49,587 bases of DNA from NCBI GenBank assembly GCA_934096945.1, contig CAKOND010000010.1, positions 1 through 49,587 on the forward strand, read 5' to 3'. The notes under the pieces are model-generated. The model was not told where the DNA came from and did no database searches. It worked only from the letters and a program-made list of their open reading frames with translations. Source of the DNA: an uncultured Bacilli bacterium. GTDB taxonomy: Bacteria; Bacillota_I; Bacilli_A; RF39; UBA660. This document shows, piece after piece, positions 9,008 to 16,193 of this stretch (position 1 is its first letter; each line of letters starts with the position of its first letter). A program made the position numbers and the translations under genes.

Positions 9008-9720
9008 TTTAATCCTCCATCTATTTTTAAAATAGTATTATTTATATAACTATTACTTGCAAGAAAATATATAGCATCAGCTATCTCTTTTTTACTTGCA
9101 AACCTTCCAAGCAATATTTTACTTATTTCTTCATTTTTAAAAGTACTATCTATATTACATGTCATATCTGTATCTATCCACCCTGGTGCTATGCTATTTA
9201 CTCTAATATGGGGTGCATAAACTTTAGCAAAATTATGAGTTAAACTTACTATACCAGCTTTAGATGCATCATAATCAACACTTTCTATATAGCTTCCGTT
9301 ATAGATATTATTACTTGCTACATTTATAATACTACCTTTATCCATTATTAACTTAACATATTTACATGTTAAAAGTGTACTAAGTAAGTTATTTTCTATT
9401 ACTTCCATAAACTCTTTACTTGTTTTATTTTCTAGACTATTATCTTTACTTATACCAGCATTATTTACTAAACAATCAATATTACCTATATCATTTTTTA
9501 TTTTATTAAATAAACCTTTTACTTCATCTTCTTTAGATACATCACATTTATAAACATAAGCTTTTACTTTATAAGTATTTTCTATATAATCTTTTAAATC
9601 TTCGGCACACCTTTTACTTATGTTATAATTTATAATAGTATTATATCCTTTACTTGCAAAATACTCTATAACTGATGCACCTAATCCTCGAGAGGAACCC
9701 GTTACTAATACTGTTTTCAT
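9004..9720 (-). CDS. Short-chain dehydrogenase/reductase, FabG-like
   Basis: NAD(P)-dependent oxidoreductase with Rossmann fold. Visible motifs: TGSSRGLG (cofactor loop), NNAG, the catalytic serine in INVASNN, YxxxK (YDASK) and the C-terminal GGLK typical of 3-oxoacyl-ACP reductases. I chose the ATG at 9720 (238 aa) rather than an in-frame start 14 codons upstream, because the glycine-rich loop then begins at the normal distance from the N-terminus. It is upstream of and overlapping the PLP lyase gene. It could be a second FabG or a dedicated reductase; the substrate is not evident. Confidence 0.88.
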   Translation of the reverse strand: MKTVLVTGSSRGLGASVIEYFASKGYNTIINYNISKRCAEDLKDYIENTYKVKAYVYKCDVSKEDEVKGLFNKIKNDIGNIDCLVNNAGISKDNSLENKTSKEFMEVIENNLLSTLLTCKYVKLIMDKGSIINVASNNIYNGSYIESVDYDASKAGIVSLTHNFAKVYAPHIRVNSIAPGWIDTDMTCNIDSTFKNEEISKILLGRFASKKEIADAIYFLASNSYINNTILKIDGGLK

Positions 9721-9783
9721 ATTTTCTTCACCACGCTTATATATTACACTAATTTTGGACAAAATAAAAGAGCTTTTGCTCCA

Positions 9784-10182
9784 TTATTTAATTATTACTC
9801 CATTTTCATCAAATTCATAATGTGGTAATACAAAATCTTCTTTTTTACTATTATTATCTATTTTATCTAGTTCTATATTTTTACTTTCTATATATTTTGT
9901 ATCACTATTAACTATTTCATTATCTATATCATTTAAGTCATTTGTAAGTTTAGTATATTCTTCAGTTTTATAACCTTCGAATAATACTTCTTTTATGTCT
10001 TTTTGATTAAATGAACAATAACTACTTTTAATCATTACTCCTTCAGGATATGCACAACCTGAATAATCATATATTTCTAAATCATTTGCATATTCTACGG
10101 AGTAGTAACCTGTTATCATTATTGGTTTATTATTATTTCTAATTTTTATTACACTACCTATTGGTAAATATCTTTTGTTCAT
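9784..10182 (-). CDS. DUF4176 domain protein
   Basis: 132 aa. The first 80 residues match the DUF4176 pattern: LPIGSVIKI at the start, YDYSGCAYPEGV and the end motif IKEVLFEGY. The tail is acidic and Asp/Asn-rich. In other Bacillota such proteins often lie in type VII (ESX/WXG100) secretion loci; no EssC, WXG100 or LXG gene is visible here, so it is an orphan in this window. Binding site AAAGGAAC 6 bases before the ATG. It lies downstream of a membrane-anchored surface protein gene and of the GC-rich hairpin at 10205-10269. A weak hairpin at 9770-9782 (GAGC/GCTC with T-rich tail on the minus strand) may terminate it. Confidence 0.75.
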   Translation of the reverse strand: MNKRYLPIGSVIKIRNNNKPIMITGYYSVEYANDLEIYDYSGCAYPEGVMIKSSYCSFNQKDIKEVLFEGYKTEEYTKLTNDLNDIDNEIVNSDTKYIESKNIELDKIDNNSKKEDFVLPHYEFDENGVIIK

Positions 10183-10204
10183 TTAGTGTTCCTTTCTTTT
10201 ATGT

Positions 10205-10269
10205 TGATAACTTAGCATCGGCGGCGCGGGGCGGATGCTCCCGCCAGATACGCTAACCTAAGGTTATCA
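10205..10269. repeat. Large GC-rich imperfect inverted repeat
   Basis: On the plus strand TGATAAC (10205-10211), TTAGC, ATC and GGCGG pair with CCGCC, GAT, GCTAA and GTTATCA (10263-10269). That is 20 paired positions with all bulges (A, AC, CCTAAG) on the right arm. The middle 45 bases are about 67% GC in an otherwise AT-rich genome. The right arm includes the stop codon of the 10267-11772 gene. No T-run follows on either strand, so it is not an ordinary terminator. Confidence 0.75.
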
Positions 10270-11772
10270 TACTACCAAAGTTATTGGTGAAGCTTTAGTT
10301 CCAGATCCTCCAGCATAGAGAGCAGAAGCTTTTAGATACAAGACTGGACGGCCGCCACTCCGATCGAGCACGCTGCCGTGGTTCAAGGCGCCGTTGCCGT
10401 AAAGATAGAACACATTGCTGCTGGCCGGAGAAAAAGGCGTCATTGTCCATTCAAATAATCCCATATACATCCAATTGACTTTTGGTATTGATGAACTATT
10501 ATAATTACTCATTCTTGATGTCCATGCACTCGGAGCTGCCGCAAATCCATAATCACTTACGTACATTAATCCTATTTTTGATGTACCATTTTCTGGTCCA
10601 TATGTCTTTGTGGCATTTGTTATTTCTGCAGTATACATTGCTTTTGGTGTTACATTCTCTGTTGTATATCCACTTACTTTCCATGTAGTATCCTCAATTA
10701 AATTTGACCATGTTGAGCCTATATTATTTAAATAATTTATATTTAAATTTACTTTATTTAAATTACTTTCACTCCATGTATTATTTTGTGTTGAGTTATT
10801 CCAGTAATATCTATTTATTGTAGTTAATTCTCCTTTATATGTTGAATTATTACTTTTTAAATATGTATATGTACTATAATCTCCATCTGTTCCAAGTAGA
10901 TTACTATTTGCATAATCGTACTTAATTAGTTTTACTTTATCACCAAATACTCCGATTATTCTATACAAGTTATCAGTTGGACATGGACTTGCATTTGATC
11001 CAAAACATACATAGTTATTTACTACTTCATTTGCTCCGGCATATCTATAACTATTGTCACCTGCTCCATTTGTTAAGCTTGCATCATGATAATAGATACT
11101 GTTTTCTCCTTGTGTTCCTGTGTATAGTGACTTTACATAATCTGCTAATAATACATCTCTTTCTCTTTCATAAGACTTAACTGCTACCCCTGCAGCAAAT
11201 GTTGTATTTTGATATTCTGTTGCATTTTCATCTACGAATAGGTATAAATCATAAGTTGTACTGCCTTTATATGGAACTTTATTATTATATAGTTTAAATA
11301 TATTACCATAAGTACCAGATAAACCAGTATTAAGTTCTGTTTTTTCTGCATCAGTAAAATTACTTGCATCATCTAAAGAACTTGTAAGTGTACCTTCCAC
11401 TAAAGCTTCTTTAGAACCTCTTTCAGTTATTATATAATGAATATTTGAAGCTACTAAAGTATTTGTGTTTAATGTTGCTAAATAAAGATTAAAACCTACA
11501 TAACTATCACAAAAACTAGTAACTGTAAAAGTATATGGAGTGGTTTGTAATCCTTTATTTCTACTCATAGGATAACTATTAGTTAGTTTTATTGAAGTGG
11601 TTCCTTCTAATTTTATTTTAGCACAGCTTGATAAACTAACTTCAGTTATATTTCCACCTTGTTTAACAGGTTTCATAAATGCTGTTGAAATACTTACAGA
11701 AAGCACTACCACTATTAAAAGTGCTAAAACACTTAAGATAATTATTTTAGTTTTCTTACTTAATTTATTCAT
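10267..11772 (-). CDS. Membrane-anchored surface protein with variable lectin-like (DUF6273-type) C-terminus
   Basis: 501 aa. One N-terminal membrane segment (about 9-31, Ile/Leu/Val-rich after Lys residues) anchors an Asn/Thr/Tyr-rich extracellular protein. Residues 215 to the end share a domain with the 28254-29783 protein: NGAGDNSYRYAG, CPTDNLYRIIGVFGDKVK, KIGLMYVSDY, NWMYMGLFEWT, GGRPVLYLKAS and a final GSGTKASP. The RPVLYL and GTGT-x-DP endings are typical of DUF6273-type, C-type-lectin-like domains. Codons between EWT and RPVLYL abruptly become GC-rich and mostly end in C, unlike the rest of the gene, suggesting a DGR variable repeat. Strong promoter at 11803-11831 and AAAGGAG site. Function inferred: surface ligand binding or adhesion. 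Confidence 0.85.
   Translation of the reverse strand: MNKLSKKTKIIILSVLALLIVVVLSVSISTAFMKPVKQGGNITEVSLSSCAKIKLEGTTSIKLTNSYPMSRNKGLQTTPYTFTVTSFCDSYVGFNLYLATLNTNTLVASNIHYIITERGSKEALVEGTLTSSLDDASNFTDAEKTELNTGLSGTYGNIFKLYNNKVPYKGSTTYDLYLFVDENATEYQNTTFAAGVAVKSYERERDVLLADYVKSLYTGTQGENSIYYHDASLTNGAGDNSYRYAGANEVVNNYVCFGSNASPCPTDNLYRIIGVFGDKVKLIKYDYANSNLLGTDGDYSTYTYLKSNNSTYKGELTTINRYYWNNSTQNNTWSESNLNKVNLNINYLNNIGSTWSNLIEDTTWKVSGYTTENVTPKAMYTAEITNATKTYGPENGTSKIGLMYVSDYGFAAAPSAWTSRMSNYNSSSIPKVNWMYMGLFEWTMTPFSPASSNVFYLYGNGALNHGSVLDRSGGRPVLYLKASALYAGGSGTKASPITLVV
10346..10440 (-). other. Putative DGR variable repeat (VR) A
   Basis: About 60% GC over 10341-10440 in an AT-rich gene. On the coding strand most codons are of the NNC type (GCC AGC AGC, TTC, TAC GGC AAC GGC GCC, AAC CAC GGC AGC). 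This is what adenine mutagenesis of AAC codons in a template repeat produces. It is located at the 3' end of the gene, inside a lectin-like domain. No template repeat or reverse transcriptase is in the window. Confidence 0.55.
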
Positions 11773-11802
11773 GAGAAAAACGCTCCTTTATTCTATATCT
11801 AA

Positions 11803-11831
11803 ATTATATAAAATATTTATAATTTATTCAA
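11803..11831 (-). promoter_or_regulatory. Sigma-A promoter of surface protein gene
   Basis: Minus strand TTGAAT (11831-11826), 17-base spacer, TATAAT (11808-11803), then AAAGGAG before the ATG at 11772. It starts a unit that may continue into the DUF4176 gene. Confidence 0.8.
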
Positions 11832-11836
11832 GTAAA

Positions 11837-11871
11837 AAGTAGTAAAAAATACAAAATATTTCTTACTACTT
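11837..11871 (-). terminator. Terminator after polC
   Basis: A 15-bp stem (one G-T pair) with a 5-base loop, 10 bases past the polC stop, followed on the minus strand by TTTACTT. It ends the dnaE-polC unit. Confidence 0.8.
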
Positions 11872-11881
11872 AAAAAATTTT

Positions 11882-14800
11882 TTAAAACAAACTTAATTGA
11901 GCTGATTCAGGCATTCCTTCGAATACTTTAAGTTCACGAAGGGCATTTATTGTTGTTTGATTAACTTTTCCACGTGTTTGAAAATCTTCTACACAATAAA
12001 ATGGTTTTTTATTTCTTTCTTCAACAATTTTATTAGCAACGTTTTCGCCAAGACCATCAACAGCCATAAAAGGAAGATATAAACATTTATTTTCTTCATC
12101 TATATAAAATGTTTTAGCTAGTGATTTAGTTATATCAATATTTTTAAATGTAAAGCCTCTGGCAAGCATTTCAAGTGCCACCGCTAATGTATCTCCGACC
12201 GCTTGTTCTTTGGCAGTTGCACCAAAACCTTTTTCTTTTATTTCAATAAGTCTTCTTTTAATACCTTCATAACCTTTAAGCATAGCATTTACATCAAAGT
12301 CACTTCGTCTTATACTAAAATATGCTGAATAGTAGTAAAGAGGATAATAAACTTTAAACCATGCAACACGATATGCCATCATAACATACGCACAAGCATG
12401 AGCTTTCGGGAACATGTATTCTATTTTTCTACAGCATTCAATAAACCACTCAGGAACACTAAATTCTCTCATGTATGCTACATGTTCATTCCACGCTTCA
12501 GGTTCTTTTTTGGCTTTTCCTTTACGAACAAACTCAGATATTTTAAAGGCTCTTGATGGATCTAGACCATAGTTAATTAAACTAACCATAATATCATCAC
12601 GACAACCTACTACTTCATTAAATGAAGCAATATTGTTAACTATTAAATCACGCACATTTCCTTGCCATACATTCGTACCATGAGATAAACCTGCAATTTT
12701 TACTAAGTCTGCAAAATGCGTAGGTTTAATTTCAAGAAGCATATTTATAGCAAAGTTTGTACCGAATTCTGGAATACCTAATGTACCAGTTTTACATAAA
12801 ATTTGTTCTTCTGTGACCCCTAAAGCTTTCGGAGAAGTAAACAAGCTAATTATGTTTTTATCATCAAAAGGAATTTCTTCTTTAATGTTTATACCTGTTG
12901 TATCTCCTAAATATCTTAGCATTGTTGGATCATCGTGTCCAAGAATATCTAGCTTTAAAACATTATCATGGATGGCATGGAAATCAAAATGGGTTGTGTA
13001 CCAAGTACTATCTGGTTCATCTGCGGGATATTGGTATGGAGTAAAATCAAAGACGTCCATATACTGAGGAATAACAATAATACCACCAGGATGCTGTCCA
13101 GTTGTTCTTTTAACACCAGTACAACCAATAGCAATACGCTCTATTTCCGTATTATTTAAAATAATGCCTTTATCTTCACAATATGCTTTTACATAACCAA
13201 ATGCGGTTTTATCTGCAACAGTTGAAATAGTACCGGCACGATAAGCATGATCTTCACCGAATAGTACCTTTACATGATTGTGAGCATCAGCTTGATTATC
13301 TCCGGAAAAATTAAGGTCAATATCTGGTACTTTTTCGGCTTTAAATCCAAGGAATGTTGCAAATGGCATATCTTGACCTTCTTTTTTTAATTTTGTTCCA
13401 CATTCACAAGTTCTATCAGGCATATCATAACCAGATGGATAAAGACTAGCTAAGCTTTCTCCATTTTCATCTTCAAAATAAGATTTTTTGCACTTTGGAC
13501 AAACATAATGAGGTGGAAGACCATTAACTTCAGTAATTCCCATCATTGTGGCAACTAAACTTGAACCAACAGATCCACGAGAACCAACAAAGTAACCATC
13601 TTCATTTGATTTTTTAACTAGCTTTTCCGCGATAAGATAAATAACATCATAGCCACCACCAATAATACCAGCAAGTTCTGCTTCAAGTCTTTCTTCGATA
13701 TTTTTAGGAAGTGGATCGCCATATATTTCATGAGCTTTATTATATACCATTTCTTTTGTAACTTCAGCACTATTTTCTAAAACTGGAGTATAAAGTTTAT
13801 CTCTAATTATTTGCAGATGCTCTACCATATCTGCTATTTTATTAGTATTTTCAACTACTATTTCTTTAGCTAAATCATCCCCTAAAAATGCAAAAGCATC
13901 AAGCATCTCTCTGGTAGTCATAAAATACATATTTGGAAGTTCTAATCCTTCTTTATTAAGAGGATGAATTTTACCATTTGTTTTTTGGTGAACTATTACT
14001 TTACGATAAATTAAGTCTTCTGGTCTTAAATTATGAACATCACCAGTTGCACAGACATTTTTTCCCATAGACTTTGCTACTTTTACAATTCTTGTAACAT
14101 ATCCATTATATTCTAATAAATTATGAAATTTTTTATCTTCACCAATTAAATGGGTACAACAATTTGCTGGTTGAACTTCAATATAATCATAAAAGTTCAT
14201 TAAATCCTTCAAATCATCATCAGAAAGTCCATAACCTTTATCAAAAACTTCGCCATTTACACAACCACTACCAACTATTAAACCTTCACGTAAATTAATT
14301 AAATCAGTTCTTGGTAATTTAGCATCTTTGCCTTTATACAAATATTTAGTATTAGCAAGTGATATTATTTTGAATAAATTTTTAAGTCCTACAGGATTTT
14401 TTGCAATTAGTGTTAAATGAAAAGGCCTAGCAAACTTTATGGCATTTTCCTCGTCTGCTAAAGTTTCTAAATCTAAAGTAGTTTTAATATTTTGATTTTT
14501 TAGAACATATAGCATTTTATAAAAACATTTACTTGTTCCTTCACAGTCATAATCCGCTCTATGGTGTTTGTCTTCGTCCCATTCAACATCCAAATTTTTA
14601 ACAAGAGTTGATAGTTTATGATTTCGCCAATCAGGATACATATTACGAGCTAGCCCCATAGTATCTACAACTGTATTATTAAAATCACCTAAATTATATT
14701 TTTTACAGGCACTAGTAACAAATGATATATCAAATTGAGCATTATGGGCTACTAAAGGTCTATCCCCACAAAATTCTAAGAATCTTTTAGTTACATTTTC

Positions 14801-16192
14801 TTCAGTATCCTTACCGATCAACATTTCATCAGTAATATTCGTAAGTTCAGTAATAATTTTGGGAAGAGGCGTAGGACAAGCAATAAGTTCATCAAATCTA
14901 TCTATAATTTCATCATTTTTTACTTTAACTGCCCCGATTTCAATCATTTGATCTATTCCACTATTAAGTCCAGTTGTTTCAGTATCATACACAATATATT
15001 CTTGATCAAATAGCGAATATTCTTTATTTTTAAACACTATTTTTGATTCAACATCAACAACATTAAGTTCTGCCCCATATAAGGCTTTAAACTTATCTTT
15101 ATCCTCTTTGCCTTTATTAGCTTTTTGCAAAGCATTATAAATATCTGGATAGGCTTGAAGTGAATTATGATCTGTTACAGCAACAGCTTTATGACCAAGC
15201 TTCATGGCAAATTTAGCAAGAGTACTTGTTGGTATTACTCCATCCATCATACTCATCATAGTGTGCGCATGGAGTTCAACTCTTTTTTCTTGTTCTTCAT
15301 CTTTTACGGTTATATCTTTGGAAGGAATAATTTCTATATTGCGAGCATTAATTACCATTTGATGCAAATATTCATCCATTTCCATAGCTCCATGAATTCT
15401 ATACCAAGAACCAACATTAATTTTTTTATTTAAAAAACTAAACTCTTCTTCATTAAACCTTACAATCTTCATTGGATAACTATCTGTTTTATCAGATACT
15501 TTTAAATTCATAATGAAAATTGGGCCTTTTTTACCTTGCCTTTCTGCTACTTCTTTTTGAAAAACATAAACTTCAATAATTATATTTTTAGTTTCTCCAA
15601 GAATATTACTTAATTTTACAATATCACCATCTTTATGAGTGCCAAGTATAATTGGACTTTCTTCTTTTTTAGATGATACACTTTGCTTTTCAAGTTCTAT
15701 TTCTTCTTGGATATTTTTTCTTTCGTCTTCACTTATGGCAACTTCCATATTTAGGCTACCTAGACCATATCTTTTTAAATGATTAAGTAAAGATGTTCCT
15801 TCATGAATTAAATCACTTTTTTCAAAATCATTTAAAACATGGAAATATATTGTATTACCCACTACTTCAATATTACTTTTTTTAACACTTATTAATGATG
15901 GTCTTTTTAAAATAATATCATCTATTAAGTAATCTATATAGCTTATTATATCTTCACTTGTTATATTATCATAACTCATTATTATTTCACATGGTTTATC
16001 ACCATTTATACCACTTAAAGCACTTAAAAATAATCTGTTTATATTACTTATAGGTAATACAGTATTATTTTTAATATACACATAAAATTTATTTTCATTT
16101 TTCTTTAAAACTACTCTTTCTAAACTTGCTTCATTAAAGATCTCATCATTAAAAGATATACTTTTAAAAAATCTGTTTAGTTCTTCGTTCAT
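11882..16192 (-). CDS. polC: DNA polymerase III alpha subunit, PolC type
   Basis: Main replicative polymerase of low-GC Gram-positives, with built-in proofreading. Domain order in 1436 aa: N-terminal domain, OB fold (about 195-300), first part of the PHP domain (HAHTMMSMMDG, about 310; TDHNSLQAYPD), DnaQ-like 3'-5' exonuclease inserted in PHP (DTETTG, about 402; VAHNAQFDISF), second PHP part, zinc finger (CPKC...CECG, about 900), polymerase palm with PDIDLNFSGD (about 955) and the C-terminal helix-hairpin-helix. Full length, all key motifs intact. It starts 2 bases after the dnaE stop, an unusual tandem of both replicative polymerases. Confidence 0.98.
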   Translation of the reverse strand: MNEELNRFFKSISFNDEIFNEASLERVVLKKNENKFYVYIKNNTVLPISNINRLFLSALSGINGDKPCEIIMSYDNITSEDIISYIDYLIDDIILKRPSLISVKKSNIEVVGNTIYFHVLNDFEKSDLIHEGTSLLNHLKRYGLGSLNMEVAISEDERKNIQEEIELEKQSVSSKKEESPIILGTHKDGDIVKLSNILGETKNIIIEVYVFQKEVAERQGKKGPIFIMNLKVSDKTDSYPMKIVRFNEEEFSFLNKKINVGSWYRIHGAMEMDEYLHQMVINARNIEIIPSKDITVKDEEQEKRVELHAHTMMSMMDGVIPTSTLAKFAMKLGHKAVAVTDHNSLQAYPDIYNALQKANKGKEDKDKFKALYGAELNVVDVESKIVFKNKEYSLFDQEYIVYDTETTGLNSGIDQMIEIGAVKVKNDEIIDRFDELIACPTPLPKIITELTNITDEMLIGKDTEENVTKRFLEFCGDRPLVAHNAQFDISFVTSACKKYNLGDFNNTVVDTMGLARNMYPDWRNHKLSTLVKNLDVEWDEDKHHRADYDCEGTSKCFYKMLYVLKNQNIKTTLDLETLADEENAIKFARPFHLTLIAKNPVGLKNLFKIISLANTKYLYKGKDAKLPRTDLINLREGLIVGSGCVNGEVFDKGYGLSDDDLKDLMNFYDYIEVQPANCCTHLIGEDKKFHNLLEYNGYVTRIVKVAKSMGKNVCATGDVHNLRPEDLIYRKVIVHQKTNGKIHPLNKEGLELPNMYFMTTREMLDAFAFLGDDLAKEIVVENTNKIADMVEHLQIIRDKLYTPVLENSAEVTKEMVYNKAHEIYGDPLPKNIEERLEAELAGIIGGGYDVIYLIAEKLVKKSNEDGYFVGSRGSVGSSLVATMMGITEVNGLPPHYVCPKCKKSYFEDENGESLASLYPSGYDMPDRTCECGTKLKKEGQDMPFATFLGFKAEKVPDIDLNFSGDNQADAHNHVKVLFGEDHAYRAGTISTVADKTAFGYVKAYCEDKGIILNNTEIERIAIGCTGVKRTTGQHPGGIIVIPQYMDVFDFTPYQYPADEPDSTWYTTHFDFHAIHDNVLKLDILGHDDPTMLRYLGDTTGINIKEEIPFDDKNIISLFTSPKALGVTEEQILCKTGTLGIPEFGTNFAINMLLEIKPTHFADLVKIAGLSHGTNVWQGNVRDLIVNNIASFNEVVGCRDDIMVSLINYGLDPSRAFKISEFVRKGKAKKEPEAWNEHVAYMREFSVPEWFIECCRKIEYMFPKAHACAYVMMAYRVAWFKVYYPLYYYSAYFSIRRSDFDVNAMLKGYEGIKRRLIEIKEKGFGATAKEQAVGDTLAVALEMLARGFTFKNIDITKSLAKTFYIDEENKCLYLPFMAVDGLGENVANKIVEERNKKPFYCVEDFQTRGKVNQTTINALRELKVFEGMPESAQLSLF

Positions 16193-16193
16193 C

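Noticed and set aside
10205..10269. Integron attC site
   Set aside because: The one-sided bulges and the AAC...GTT ends resemble attC, but the core boxes do not match RYYYAAC/GTTRRRY and there is no integrase or cassette array.
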